NCBI GenBank assembly: GCA_947427205.1
Contig: CANEHB010000001.1
Span: forward strand, 1 to 64,000
Direction: 5' to 3'
Length of the DNA stretch: 64,000 bases
Source of the DNA: an uncultured Clostridium sp.
Lineage (GTDB): Bacteria > Bacillota > Clostridia > TANB77 > CAG-508
The notes below the pieces were generated by a model. That model saw nothing but the letters and a program-made list of their open reading frames with translations, was not told the DNA's origin and did not search any database. Both the position numbers and the translations under genes were made by a program. Of this stretch, positions 10,409-21,773 are shown one piece after another. The stretch's first letter is position 1. Each line of letters starts with the position of its first letter.

Positions 10409-10437
10409 TTGCATTTTGTAATTTTAAATGTTAAAAT
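10409..10437 (+). promoter_or_regulatory. Promoter upstream of a strong terminator
   Basis: TTGCAT (10409-10414) and TAAAAT (10432-10437), 17-bp spacer, extended -10 TG. Transcription would start near 10444 and meet the terminator at 10461-10508 within 65 nt, so this is either an attenuated leader for the 10649 gene or a very short RNA. Confidence 0.45.
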
Positions 10438-10460
10438 ATTTACGTAAAAGATATAAATCG

Positions 10461-10508
10461 AAACAGATTTAAAAAAAAAACCCTTTTTTTAAATCTGTTT
10501 TTTTGTTT
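10461..10508 (+). terminator. Strong rho-independent terminator
   Basis: A perfect 17-bp stem (10461-10477 with 10484-10500) with a 6-base loop is followed by T-rich sequence. It lies about 80 bp after rlmB. Confidence 0.85.
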
Positions 10509-10570
10509 TTTATAAAAATTTTCTTTTAAAAAGAGAAAAACTCTGTACAAAATAATTATAGAAATTTATT

Positions 10571-10604
10571 AGATTTTCTAGTAATTTTATTGTTTAGAAA
10601 ATCT
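10571..10604 (+). promoter_or_regulatory. Inverted repeat just upstream of the DUF1846 gene
   Basis: AGATTTTCTA at 10571-10580 is the exact inverse of TAGAAAATCT at 10595-10604, with AAATTT/AAATTT extending the arms. Its position 45 bp before ATG suits an operator or leader hairpin. No binding protein is known. Confidence 0.35.
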
Positions 10605-10648
10605 TAAATTTGTTTTGTAAGAAATTTAATAAAAATAGGAGAAGTAAA

Positions 10649-12121
10649 ATGGAACTTGCATTTGATAATGAAAAGTATTTAAAAATTCAAAAGGAGAAAA
10701 TAGAAGAAAGAATAAAAATGTTTGATAATAAACTATATTTAGAATTTGGAGGAAAAATTTTTGATGATTATAATGCAAGTAGAGTGTTACCTGGATTTAA
10801 TCCAGATGCCAAAATAAAACTTTTACAAGAGTTTAAAGAGAATTTAGAAATAATTTTTTGTATAAATGCAAACAATATTCAAAAAAATAAAATAAGAGCA
10901 GATTATGGAATAGGATATGATGTTGAACTTTTAAGACTAATAGAGAATATTTCAAAATTAGATATTTCAATTAATAGTGTTGTAATTACAATGTATACAG
11001 GTCAAGAAGAAGTTGAAAATTTAAAACAAACTTTAGAAAGTAAAAATGTGAAAGTATATTTACATACTCCTACAAAAGGATATCCAGATGATGTTGAGAC
11101 AATTGTAAGTGAAGAAGGATATGGAAAAAATCCATATATAGAAACTACTAAAAAATTAGTTGTTGTAACAGCACCAGGACCAAATAGTGGAAAACTTGGT
11201 ACATGCTTGTCACAGTTATATCATGAAAATAAAAGAGGTATAAAAGCTGGTTATGCAAAATTTGAAACATTTCCTGTTTGGGATTTGCCACTTATGCATC
11301 CAGTAAATGTATCTTATGAAGCTGCAACAGCAGATTTAGGTGATATAAACATGATAGATTCATTTCATTTAGAAGAATATGATATAAAAGCAGTAAATTA
11401 TAATAGAGATATTTCTGCATTTCCAATTTTAAAGAATATATTAAATAAAATAATAGGAAATGATATATATAAATCTCCTACTGATATGGGAGTAAATACA
11501 ATAAGTAAATGTATAATTAATGATGAAGTAGCAAAAAATGCTGCTAAAATGGAAATTATAAGAAGATATTATGCAAGTTTATGTGACTTTAGAAAAGGAA
11601 TAGGTAGTGAAGAAATAGTAGAAACTATAAAAAAATTAATGAATAATGTTGGAATTACAATTTCTGATAGACAAATTGTAAAATATGCTTTAGAAAAATC
11701 AGAAAAAGAAAATGTGAATGTTGTTGCTATAATGTTAGAAAATGGAAAAGTAATAACAGGAAAAGAATCAGAACTATTAAGCGCTTCTAGTGCATTACTA
11801 ATAAATGCTATTAAAGAAATTTCCAGAATACCAGATGATGTATATTTGCTTTCACCATCAGTTTTAGAATCAATTTTTAAATTAAAACAAAAAACATCAT
11901 ATAAAAGGAATTATTCTTTAAATTTACCAGAAGTTTTGATAGCGTTAAGCATATGTTCTAAAACAAATCCAGTTATAGAAAAAACATTTGAAGCTATTGA
12001 CAAATTAAGTGGATTAGAGGCTCATAGTTCTTATATTATATCTCAAGCTGAACAAAAAGTATTAAAAAGCTTAGGTATAAATTTAACTTGCCAGCCAAAG
12101 TTATTAGGATATGAAGAATAA
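10649..12121 (+). CDS. DUF1846 domain-containing protein
   Basis: A 490-aa cytoplasmic protein of the DUF1846 family common in Firmicutes. Typical stretches are FDNKLYLEFGGKIFDDYNASRVLPGF at residues 27-52 and VVTAPGPNSGKLGTCLSQLYH near 180. Function is not established; the family is full-length here. ATG 10649 follows AGGAG by 7 bases and is preferred over TTG 10610. It lies 21 bp upstream of pyrG and is probably cotranscribed with it. Confidence 0.85.
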   Translation: MELAFDNEKYLKIQKEKIEERIKMFDNKLYLEFGGKIFDDYNASRVLPGFNPDAKIKLLQEFKENLEIIFCINANNIQKNKIRADYGIGYDVELLRLIENISKLDISINSVVITMYTGQEEVENLKQTLESKNVKVYLHTPTKGYPDDVETIVSEEGYGKNPYIETTKKLVVVTAPGPNSGKLGTCLSQLYHENKRGIKAGYAKFETFPVWDLPLMHPVNVSYEAATADLGDINMIDSFHLEEYDIKAVNYNRDISAFPILKNILNKIIGNDIYKSPTDMGVNTISKCIINDEVAKNAAKMEIIRRYYASLCDFRKGIGSEEIVETIKKLMNNVGITISDRQIVKYALEKSEKENVNVVAIMLENGKVITGKESELLSASSALLINAIKEISRIPDDVYLLSPSVLESIFKLKQKTSYKRNYSLNLPEVLIALSICSKTNPVIEKTFEAIDKLSGLEAHSSYIISQAEQKVLKSLGINLTCQPKLLGYEE

Positions 12122-12142
12122 AAAGAAGTGAAAGGAGAAAAA

Positions 12143-13741
12143 ATGAGTACAAAGTATATTTTTATTACAGGTGGAGTAGTATCAGGATTAGGAAAGGGAA
12201 TTACAGCATCATCACTTGGAAGATTATTAAAAAATAGAGGTTATAATGTTGTAAACCAAAAATTTGACCCGTATATAAATGTTGATCCTGGAACAATGAG
12301 TCCATATGAGCATGGAGAAGTTTTTGTAACAGATGATGGAGCAGAAACAGATTTAGATTTAGGGCATTATGAAAGATTTACAGATGTTAACTTAAACAAA
12401 AATTGTAGTGTAACTTCTGGAAAAATATATCAATCTGTTTTGAACAAAGAAAGAAGAGGTGATTATTTAGGAAAAACAGTTCAAGTAATACCTCATGTTA
12501 CAAATGAAATAAAAGAAAAAATATATAGTTTTGATGGAAAAGCAGATATTGTTATAACAGAAATTGGTGGAACAATAGGAGATATAGAAGGATTAGCTTT
12601 TATTGAAGCAATTAGACAAGTTGGTCTTGAAAAAAATCCAGAAGATGTTTTATATGTACATGTAACATTATTACCATATATAAGTGGTTCAAATGAATTG
12701 AAATCAAAACCAACGCAACACTCTGTTAAAGAATTACAAAGTTTTGGAATAAAACCAGATATTTTAGTTTGCAGAAGTGAAGTAGATATTCCTGAAGAGA
12801 TTAGAGGTAAACTTGCACTTTTTTGTAATGTAAGACCAGAAAATGTTATACCAAATCTTACAGCTGAAAATCTGTATGCTGTGCCACTTATGTTAGAAAA
12901 TCAAGGTTTAGCAAAAGCTGTTTGCAGACAATTACATTTAGAAAGAGTAGAGCCAAAAAATGAAGAATGGGAAAAATTAATAGATGATATTAGAAACTTA
13001 AATGGCGAAGTAAATATTGCATTAGTAGGTAAATATATGCAACTTCAAGATTCATATTTGTCAGTAGCAGAAAGTTTAAGACATGGTGGATTTGCAAATG
13101 GTGTAAAGGTAAATGTAGGATTTATAGATTCTGAAACAATAACTGAAAACACAGTAGGTAAAGTTTTAAAAGAGTATGATGGAATTTTAGTTCCAGGTGG
13201 TTTTGGAAATAGAGGTATTGATGGAAAAATAGCAGCAATAAAATATGCAAGAGAAAATAATATACCATTTTTAGGGATTTGTTTAGGTATGCAAATGGCA
13301 GTTGTTGAATTTTGTAGGAATGTACTAAATATAAAAGATGCAAATTCTGCCGAATTTAGTAGTACTACAGAAAATCCAGTTATACATATAATGGAAAATC
13401 AAAAAGACGTTACAGAAAAAGGTGGAACAATGAGACTTGGAGCATATCCATGTACAATCAAAAAAGATACTTTAGCATATGAGATATATGGTACTGAAAG
13501 CATAAGTGAAAGACACAGACATAGATTTGAATATAATAATGATTATAAAGAAAGATTAGAAAAATCTGGATTAATTTGTTCGGGAACATCACCAGATGGA
13601 ACATTAGTTGAGATTGTAGAATATAGAAATCATCCATTTTTTATAGCAGGTCAATTTCATCCTGAATTCAAGTCAAGACCAGATAGACCAGCACCATTAT
13701 TTAGAGGACTTATAAAAGCAGCAAAGGAAAATAAAAAGTAA
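12143..13741 (+). CDS. pyrG: CTP synthase
   Basis: Makes CTP from UTP with glutamine as nitrogen donor. The N-terminal amidoligase domain opens with [17 protein letters not shown] (P-loop), and the class I glutaminase domain carries the nucleophile in [12 protein letters not shown] and the His/Glu pair in FHPEFKSRP. The length of 532 aa is standard. ATG 12143 is preferred over GTG 12128 because AAAGGAG (12131-12137) lies between them. Confidence 0.97.
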   Translation: MSTKYIFITGGVVSGLGKGITASSLGRLLKNRGYNVVNQKFDPYINVDPGTMSPYEHGEVFVTDDGAETDLDLGHYERFTDVNLNKNCSVTSGKIYQSVLNKERRGDYLGKTVQVIPHVTNEIKEKIYSFDGKADIVITEIGGTIGDIEGLAFIEAIRQVGLEKNPEDVLYVHVTLLPYISGSNELKSKPTQHSVKELQSFGIKPDILVCRSEVDIPEEIRGKLALFCNVRPENVIPNLTAENLYAVPLMLENQGLAKAVCRQLHLERVEPKNEEWEKLIDDIRNLNGEVNIALVGKYMQLQDSYLSVAESLRHGGFANGVKVNVGFIDSETITENTVGKVLKEYDGILVPGGFGNRGIDGKIAAIKYARENNIPFLGICLGMQMAVVEFCRNVLNIKDANSAEFSSTTENPVIHIMENQKDVTEKGGTMRLGAYPCTIKKDTLAYEIYGTESISERHRHRFEYNNDYKERLEKSGLICSGTSPDGTLVEIVEYRNHPFFIAGQFHPEFKSRPDRPAPLFRGLIKAAKENKK

Positions 13742-13795
13742 TTGAATTAAAAGTCTAAAATAAGGAAAAATAATTTTGTAGAAATAGGTATAAAG

Positions 13796-13845
13796 TAGGC
13801 TTTATAATAAATTTAAAAGTAAAATTATGAAAGCCTATTTTACAA
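13796..13845 (+). terminator. Terminator after pyrG
   Basis: TAGGCTTTATAAT (13796-13808) pairs with ATTATGAAAGCCTA (13824-13837) with one bulge, followed by a T-rich run. Confidence 0.6.
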
Positions 13846-13897
13846 TTTATTGTTGATTTTTATTTTTAATAAAAGGAGAGAAAAATAATAAATATAA

Positions 13898-14611
13898 ATG
13901 ATGAAATTATCAGGTTTTCAAGAAAATTTCGAGAATATAAAAATTATAGAATGCCCAGAATTATCAAATAATATTATATTTAAAAAATATAATGTATCAG
14001 AGGGAGATATTGTAAAAGTATCAGAAAATCAATTTGTTTGTGTTTTTGAAAAAGGTAGAGTATTAGACATAAAAGAAAATAAAGGAACTTATAAATTAGA
14101 AAATCTTGATATTAAAGATGATGAATTTGATAGTATTTGGAAAAATTTAATTGTAAGAAAAGCTGAAAATGAAAGTCTATGCATATTATTTTTTAATACT
14201 AACATAATTAAACATAATAAATATATAATTAATGATCCAATTAAGTTTAAAAATTGGAAAAATGGAGAATTTTCTGATATATGTATCAATTTAGAAGGTT
14301 ATTATGATTTTAAAATAGAGAATCCTAAAATGATGCTTAGTAAAGTTATAGGGCTTAGAAATTTATTTACAAAACAAGAACTTATAGAAAAAATTAGAAA
14401 ATATATAATATATTCAATAGAAGAAGGAATAAATGAACTATCAGATGAATATAAATTAGATATAGATACCTTAGTTTTAGAATCTGATAAATTGGAGATT
14501 AAATTAAGACAAAACGAATATGATTTGAAATTGTTAGAATATGGAGTAAAGTTAACATATTTCGATATAAAAAAATTTAAAATAAATCAAAAAAAGTTTA
14601 AATTTTTTTAA
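13898..14611 (+). CDS. Probable SPFH/band-7-like protein (YdjI-like), short form
   Basis: A 237-aa protein. Residues 10-70 (IIECPELSNNIIFKKY, then DIVKVSENQFVCVFEKG and the LENLDI segment) resemble the start of the bacterial SPFH family related to YdjI, which oligomerises at membranes or phage-shock sites. The rest diverges, and the protein is shorter than the usual 300-400 aa with no zinc-ribbon tail. TAA directly precedes ATG in frame, so the start is 13898 or 13901, about 20 bases from AAAGGAG, an unusually long spacing. The family call is tentative. Confidence 0.5.
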   Translation: MMKLSGFQENFENIKIIECPELSNNIIFKKYNVSEGDIVKVSENQFVCVFEKGRVLDIKENKGTYKLENLDIKDDEFDSIWKNLIVRKAENESLCILFFNTNIIKHNKYIINDPIKFKNWKNGEFSDICINLEGYYDFKIENPKMMLSKVIGLRNLFTKQELIEKIRKYIIYSIEEGINELSDEYKLDIDTLVLESDKLEIKLRQNEYDLKLLEYGVKLTYFDIKKFKINQKKFKFF

Positions 14612-14618
14612 AATGATA

Positions 14619-14647
14619 TTGACAATTTAGTAAATAGGGTATAAATT
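14619..14647 (+). promoter_or_regulatory. groESL promoter
   Basis: TTGACA at 14619-14624 with a -10 region TATAAATT around 14640-14647, immediately followed by the CIRCE element, so a bound repressor would block transcription initiation. Confidence 0.6.
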
Positions 14648-14648
14648 A

Positions 14649-14675
14649 TTAGCAGTCAAACACAATGACTGCTAA
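14649..14675 (+). promoter_or_regulatory. CIRCE operator (HrcA site)
   Basis: TTAGCAGTC, nine bases, then GACTGCTAA: the CIRCE layout TTAGCACTC-N9-GAGTGCTAA with one symmetric, compensated change (C to G in the left arm, G to C in the right). HrcA repression of groESL is established in Firmicutes; hrcA itself is not in this window. Confidence 0.85.
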
Positions 14676-14685
14676 TTTAGTTTGA

Positions 14686-14985
<300 letters not shown>

Positions 14986-14993
14986 AATTATAA

Positions 14994-16646
<1,653 letters not shown>

Positions 16647-16648
16647 TG

Positions 16649-16677
16649 TTGATTTATGTTAACATATGTGATATAAT
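16649..16677 (+). promoter_or_regulatory. Promoter of the foreign-composition gene at 16737
   Basis: TTGATT (16649-16654) and TATAAT (16672-16677) have a 17-bp spacer and begin two bases after the groEL stop. A small palindrome (ATGTTAACAT) lies in the spacer. Confidence 0.5.
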
Positions 16678-16736
16678 AAAAAAGACATATGAAACTTGAA
16701 AAACATAATGGCAGTGTTTGCCAGAAAGGAAACAAG

Positions 16737-17462
16737 ATGAGTTTGGATAAAAAGATTAAAGACAAAGTTGTATCTGCGTATATTCCAGTATCGGAATATG
16801 CTATCTATGCAGGGTTCACCCAAAAACAAAATGGGCGTCTTCGGGAAAGTATCGAGAATTTTAAAGCGCCCAGGAGTCAGGTAAATCACTGTACAGAATT
16901 CGGACAGAGAGGCTTGAAGCCACAGGAGGAATATGCAGATGTACCGTTTAGGATGGAGAAGTATGATTCTGAAGGCACAGTTGCAACAGCGGGATCTGCA
17001 ATAATAATTGCAAAGTTCTTGGAACAGATGTATAGATGCAAAGTAACAGCATCGATTGAGGAACTTGCAGAACTGGCTGTGGAAAAAGGATACCGTGGTT
17101 ACAAGCGTGAGCCGGATGGAAAATATATCTCCAAAGGATGCAAGCATATATTCTGGGAGAGATTTGTTTCATCCTTGTATGGATTGGAGACCAAGCGAGC
17201 TTTGTCCATTAGAGACATGCTAAATGGATTATGGGAGCACAAGCTTTCTGTTATTCTGCTGTCTGAGAAAGAAGTCGAGGCTGGAGATAATAAGAAAGAA
17301 GATGGGGAATCTGAATCCAGATTTGTGCTTCTGACAGGCTATGATCCAAAAGGGATAACATTTTTTGATCCATTAGTTTGCATGTCGGTTCATAAGGAAT
17401 ATTCGGAATTTCTGCCATTTATACGTTCAGCATGGATAATTTCGGAAGAAGACGAATATTAA
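16737..17462 (+). CDS. Peptidase C39-like protein lacking the usual catalytic residues
   Basis: A 241-aa protein whose layout resembles the C39-like papain fold. EGTVATAGSAIIIAKFLEQ stands where the family has a nucleophilic Cys-Gly, and ESRFVLLTGYDPKGITFFDP where it has the catalytic His and the GYD/DP pair. Cys and His are replaced, so a pseudo-enzyme is likely. Base composition and codon use (CTG, CGT, GCG, GGC) are much more GC-rich than neighbours, and it uses CGG as ordinary arginine at 16842-16844, so it is probably a recent transfer. ATG 16737 follows AGAAAGGA by 6 bases and is better than ATG 16689. It has its own promoter and terminator. Confidence 0.6.
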   Translation: MSLDKKIKDKVVSAYIPVSEYAIYAGFTQKQNGRLRESIENFKAPRSQVNHCTEFGQRGLKPQEEYADVPFRMEKYDSEGTVATAGSAIIIAKFLEQMYRCKVTASIEELAELAVEKGYRGYKREPDGKYISKGCKHIFWERFVSSLYGLETKRALSIRDMLNGLWEHKLSVILLSEKEVEAGDNKKEDGESESRFVLLTGYDPKGITFFDPLVCMSVHKEYSEFLPFIRSAWIISEEDEY

Positions 17463-17497
17463 TATCAATTCAGATGGAGTAAGGCAAGTAATCAAGG

Positions 17498-17556
17498 AAA
17501 ATAAAAGTGAGAGTGCAAGGAGAAATTCCAAGCACTCTCACTTTTATTTTATAACA
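17498..17556. terminator. Strong terminator after the 16737 gene
   Basis: A perfect 19-bp stem (17498-17516 with 17532-17550) with A-rich and T-rich flanks can work on both strands. Confidence 0.9.
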
Positions 17557-17615
17557 AAAAAATTCTAAAAAGATAATTTTATTGCTATTTTTTAGTAGCT
17601 TATAGTATTGCTAAA

Positions 17616-17741
17616 TTAGCAACATCCTCTACCACCGTTGTTTCCACAACAACAGAAAAGAATAATTAAAAGGATTATTATCCATAGACATTCATTATCT
17701 CCTCCAAATAATCCACAACCACAACCTCTGTTTTCTGGCAT
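17616..17741 (-). CDS. 41-aa cysteine- and glycine-rich membrane peptide
   Basis: A short gene on the minus strand, too small for most gene callers. Translation starts MPENRGCGCGLFGGDN, passes through one hydrophobic segment (LWIIILLIILF, residues 19-29) and ends CCCGNNGGRGCC. Seven cysteines in 41 residues flank the membrane segment on both sides. An ideal AAAGGAGG site lies 9 bases before ATG. Similar small Cys/Gly-rich single-span peptides (YjcZ-like and other clostridial spore-associated ones) are common in Firmicutes. The upstream sequence resembles a late-sporulation promoter. Function is unknown. Confidence 0.7.
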   Translation of the reverse strand: MPENRGCGCGLFGGDNECLWIIILLIILFCCCGNNGGRGCC

Positions 17742-17792
17742 ATTAGTTTCCTCCTTTTTAAATTTATGTTTTTTTAAATCTTTTGTATGTTA

Positions 17793-17820
17793 TATACTAT
17801 GAATTTTTATAAAAAGTGTT
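17793..17820 (-). promoter_or_regulatory. Possible sigma-K/sigma-E-type promoter
   Basis: On the minus strand AAC (17820-17818) and CATAGTATA (17801-17793) are 16 bp apart, matching the mother-cell pattern AC-N16-CATANNNTA. It lies about 50 bp upstream of the Cys-rich peptide. AT-rich sequence makes chance matches likely. Confidence 0.35.
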
Positions 17821-18050
17821 ACATATAAAATTTATATAAAAAACTAATAATTTTAGAAATAAGTAAATCATTTATTTTTTGCTAGTCGTTTATGGATTTA
17901 AAACTATTTTGTATTTCATAAATTAAGTTATGTTATTATAAAATTAGCAAAGAAAAATTAAACTCTCAAGGTTACGTATCACTTCATTCCAATATATATT
18001 TACTTACTTTAAAATTATTTTTAATATTTTTTATATAAATTTTAAAAAAG
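17821..18050. other. Intergenic, no gene recognised
   Basis: Very AT-rich sequence between two divergent units (the Cys-rich peptide and mutL). I see no ORF with a ribosome-binding site and no clear structure beyond the two promoters described at its edges. Confidence 0.5.
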
Positions 18051-18079
18051 TATACAAAAAATAAATTTAATGATATAAT
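18051..18079 (+). promoter_or_regulatory. mutL promoter
   Basis: TATACA (18051-18056), 17-bp spacer, TATAAT (18074-18079) with an upstream TG extended -10. It lies 60 bp before the mutL start. Confidence 0.5.
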
Positions 18080-18139
18080 TTATCCAAAATATTAAATAAT
18101 GGAAAAGTATACATAAGACGCATAGAAAGGAAGAAAAAG

Positions 18140-20851
18140 ATGGGAAACATTGTTCTTTTAGACGATTTAACTATAAATAAAATTGCAGCAGGGGAAGTTA
18201 TTGAAAGACCTTCTTCAGTAGTAAAAGAGATGGTAGAAAATTCAATAGATGCTGGAGCTAAAAATATAAATATTGAAATAAAAAATGGTGGAATTTCTTT
18301 AATTAGAATAACAGATGATGGATGTGGTATAGCAGAAGATGACATGGAAATTGCATTTGAGCGTCATGCTACAAGTAAAATAAGAAAAGCTGATGATTTA
18401 ATAACGGTAAAATCAATGGGATTTAGAGGTGAAGCTTTAGCTAGTATAGCATCAATTTCAAAAGTTGAAATGATTTCTAAAAAAGAAGGAACAGATGTAG
18501 CACATAAAATCGTTGTTGAAGGAGGAAAAACTTTAGAATTTAATGAAGCTGCGAGATCTGTTGGAACAACAATAACTGTTGAAAATTTATTTTATAATAC
18601 ACCAGTAAGATATAAATTTTTGAAAAAAGATTATACAGAAGCTGGATATATAGAGGATGTTGTAACAAGAATTGCATTAGTAAATAAAAATGTAGCTATA
18701 AAGCTTGTTAGTAATGGAAAAACAGTAGTTCAAACTAATGGAAATGGTGATTTAAAAACATTAATATATAGTATATATGGAAAAGATGTTGCAGCAGAAA
18801 TTATTGAAGTTGATTATGAATATGAAGGAATAAAAGTAACTGGAGTTATAGGAAAACCAGTTATAGCAAGAGCCAATAGAAGTAATCAAGTATTCTTTTT
18901 AAATGGAAGATATATAAAAGATAAGAATTTAACAGCAGCTGCTGATCAAGCATATAAAGGTATGATACCAGTAGGAAGATATGGATTTATAGTATTAAAT
19001 TTAGAAATGGATCCCAAACTTGTAGATATAAATGTACATCCAGCTAAGCTAGAAGTTAGATTTGAAGATGAAACAAAAGTGTTTAAATCAGTTTATCATG
19101 CAATTAAATCAAATATGGCAAAATCAGAACTTGTTGCAAATGTTGAAAGAGAAGATATAGAAGCTTCATTAAAGGTTAATTCTGGAATAAAACCAGATAG
19201 TAGCAGTTCAAGAAATGAATTTAATAGTAATTTTGATGGAGTAACTCTTAATAGTAACTTTAATAATGAATTAAATGATAGATTAAATAATACAGATGGA
19301 AAAAAAGTAGGAATTGCAGGATTATTCCAAAAAATAATAAAAGAACCAGAAGAGACAGCAGAAGAAAGAAGCAATAATCATTTAGAAGAAATTTTTAAAT
19401 ATAGACAAGGTTTAAATGATTTAAAAACAGAAAACAATGCCACTACTAATTTTAATATAAAATCAAATGTACCAGACAATAGTGCAAGTAGTGAATTTGG
19501 AACTCCAATAGTTTCACATAGCTTGGCTAATAATTTAAGCAATGCTACATTAGATAATATTACTTCACCTTTAAGTAGTACAGAAAATAATAATTTAGAA
19601 TTAAATGAGAGAAAAGAAGAATTTGTAAAAAGTATTAATGAAAATGAAGTATCAAAAAAAGTAACATTAGGAGATACATTGATTTCAAGTGATACAAAAG
19701 AATTAGATGTAAATATTGTTAATGATGTTATAAAAGATGCAACAACAGAAATGAATTCAGTAAAATTATCAGAAAAAGAACTAACTCAAGTTATTAATTC
19801 GCAAGAATTAAAAAATGACGAAATGGAAAACACACAAAAAATAGATTTAGAAGAAATAAATTCAGTATCTTCACAAGAAACAATGGTGGCAAAAGAAAAC
19901 TTAAATTCATTACCACAAAACACAATTGTGTTAGAAAAAAATGAAGAAGATAAAAAAGAAAATAAAACAGAAGAAGTAGCTACTGGAGAATTTTCAAAAT
20001 TAGCAGAAAAGTTAGTTGAATCGAAACTTGGATTAGACAATACTCAAATGATAGATACAGCTAAAATTAGAGAAGCTTTAAAAGAGGAAAAATTTGATAA
20101 TAATCCCGAATTCGACAAAATGTATAAAGAAACTTTTGGAGTTGATCCATTTGCTGTAAGAAAAGAAAAAGAATTGGAAGAATTAGAAGAACAAAAAATA
20201 AATGCATCAAATGATTTTTCATATCCTTCAGAAAATATGAATGTTTTTGAAGAAAAGGAAGAAGAATGTCCAGAAATACCATATAAATTTTTAGGAATAG
20301 CTTTTAGTACATATATAATAATAGAAATAAAAAATGAGATGTACATAATTGATCAGCATGCAGCACATGAAAGAATTATGTATGAAAAAGTAAAAGCTAA
20401 TTATTATAGTAAAGAAGAAAGAGATGAACAATTTTTACTTTTACCTGATGTTATATCTTTAACACATAAAGATATGATAATTGCTAGAGAAAATAAAGAA
20501 ATGTTTGAAAAAGCTGGATTTTCTTTTGAAGAATTTGGAGAAAATACAATAAAATTAACATCAGTGCCAAGTATGTGTGAAAACTTAAATACTAAACAAT
20601 TATTTTTAGATATTTTAGATGAAATAGATACAGTAGCAGTAACAGCAAGACAAGAAAAAGAGGATAAATTTATTGCAACTGTTGCATGTAAAGCAGCAGT
20701 AAAAGCAAAAATGAAATTAGATGAAGAAGAAGTAAAAAGTTTAATGGCAAAACTTTTAGAATTACCAAATCCATTTACATGTCCACATGGAAGACCAACT
20801 GCTATTAAAATGACAAAATATGATTTAGAAAGAAAATTTAGTAGGAGATAA
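18140..20851 (+). CDS. mutL: DNA mismatch repair protein MutL with an expanded linker
   Basis: MutL couples mismatch recognition by MutS to strand removal. The GHKL ATPase domain (residues 1-330) shows KIAAGEVIERPSSVVKE, DAGA and GFRGEAL. The C-terminal domain has the endonuclease motif DQHAAHERIMYE (about 737) plus ACKAAVKAKM and CPHGRPTAI, so this is the nicking type. The protein is 903 aa against about 620-670 usually. The excess is a roughly 350-residue linker (345-700) rich in Asn, Glu, Ser and Lys with near-repeats of LNSNFN type. The reading frame is intact and AAAGGAAG precedes ATG. It begins an operon with miaA. Confidence 0.95.
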   Translation: MGNIVLLDDLTINKIAAGEVIERPSSVVKEMVENSIDAGAKNINIEIKNGGISLIRITDDGCGIAEDDMEIAFERHATSKIRKADDLITVKSMGFRGEALASIASISKVEMISKKEGTDVAHKIVVEGGKTLEFNEAARSVGTTITVENLFYNTPVRYKFLKKDYTEAGYIEDVVTRIALVNKNVAIKLVSNGKTVVQTNGNGDLKTLIYSIYGKDVAAEIIEVDYEYEGIKVTGVIGKPVIARANRSNQVFFLNGRYIKDKNLTAAADQAYKGMIPVGRYGFIVLNLEMDPKLVDINVHPAKLEVRFEDETKVFKSVYHAIKSNMAKSELVANVEREDIEASLKVNSGIKPDSSSSRNEFNSNFDGVTLNSNFNNELNDRLNNTDGKKVGIAGLFQKIIKEPEETAEERSNNHLEEIFKYRQGLNDLKTENNATTNFNIKSNVPDNSASSEFGTPIVSHSLANNLSNATLDNITSPLSSTENNNLELNERKEEFVKSINENEVSKKVTLGDTLISSDTKELDVNIVNDVIKDATTEMNSVKLSEKELTQVINSQELKNDEMENTQKIDLEEINSVSSQETMVAKENLNSLPQNTIVLEKNEEDKKENKTEEVATGEFSKLAEKLVESKLGLDNTQMIDTAKIREALKEEKFDNNPEFDKMYKETFGVDPFAVRKEKELEELEEQKINASNDFSYPSENMNVFEEKEEECPEIPYKFLGIAFSTYIIIEIKNEMYIIDQHAAHERIMYEKVKANYYSKEERDEQFLLLPDVISLTHKDMIIARENKEMFEKAGFSFEEFGENTIKLTSVPSMCENLNTKQLFLDILDEIDTVAVTARQEKEDKFIATVACKAAVKAKMKLDEEEVKSLMAKLLELPNPFTCPHGRPTAIKMTKYDLERKFSRR

Positions 20852-20855
20852 ATTT

Positions 20856-21773
20856 ATGAAACCTAAAGTTGTAGTTATAGTAGGTCCAACAGCATCAGGT
20901 AAAACCTCTTTATCTATTGAACTTGCAAAAAAGATAGATGGAGAAATAATTTCATCAGATTCAATGCAAATATATAAAGATATGGATATAGGAACTGCTA
21001 AAGTTACAAAAGAAGAAGCACAAGGAATTAAGCATTATTTAATAGATTTTGTATCTCCTGCTGATAGATATACAGTTTCAGATTTTAAAAGAGATGCAGA
21101 GCAAGCTATAAATGAAATATTATCAAAAGGTAAAATACCTATTGTAGTTGGTGGAACAGGATTATATGTTAATTCATTAATATATGGAATTGAATATCAA
21201 GATATGAATTTTGATGAAGAATACAGAAATGAATTAATGAAAAGAGCCGAAAATTCAGAAGAGCTACAGAAGTTATGGAAAGAAGCTGAAAAGATAGATC
21301 CTGAGTCTATGAAAATAATAAGTAAAAATGACAAAAAAAGAATAATTAGAGTTCTTGAAATATATAAAGCTACAGGAAAAACAAAAACAGAGCAGGAAAT
21401 TTTATCAAGAAAAAATGAAGTAAAATATAATTTTAAAGTTTTTGGAATATCTATGGACAGAGAAAAACTTTATGAAAGAATAAATAGAAGAGTTGATGTT
21501 ATGATGCAGGCTGGTTTGGAAAATGAAGTAAAAAATCTTCTTAAAAAATATAATGAATTTCCAACAGCAATGCAAGGACTTGGATATAAAGAAGTTGTAC
21601 AATACTTTGATGGAATATTAAGTAGAGAAGAAATGATTGAAAAGATAAAGCAGGAATCAAGAAGATATGCCAAAAGACAATTGACTTGGTTTAGAAGAAA
21701 TAAAGAAATAATATGGCTAGATAGCATGAATGATATGCAAAAAAATATTAATACAATTTTAGAGGAGTTATAG
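20856..21773 (+). CDS. miaA: tRNA dimethylallyltransferase MiaA
   Basis: Adds a dimethylallyl group to A37 of UNN-reading tRNAs. It has the P-loop GPTASGKTSLS (residues 9-19), DSMQIYKDMDIGTAK, the GGTGLYVNSL block and YAKRQLTWFRRN near the C-terminus. At 305 aa it is a normal length. It starts 4 bp after mutL, the usual mutL-miaA pairing, and its stop overlaps the next start by one base. Confidence 0.96.
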   Translation: MKPKVVVIVGPTASGKTSLSIELAKKIDGEIISSDSMQIYKDMDIGTAKVTKEEAQGIKHYLIDFVSPADRYTVSDFKRDAEQAINEILSKGKIPIVVGGTGLYVNSLIYGIEYQDMNFDEEYRNELMKRAENSEELQKLWKEAEKIDPESMKIISKNDKKRIIRVLEIYKATGKTKTEQEILSRKNEVKYNFKVFGISMDREKLYERINRRVDVMMQAGLENEVKNLLKKYNEFPTAMQGLGYKEVVQYFDGILSREEMIEKIKQESRRYAKRQLTWFRRNKEIIWLDSMNDMQKNINTILEEL

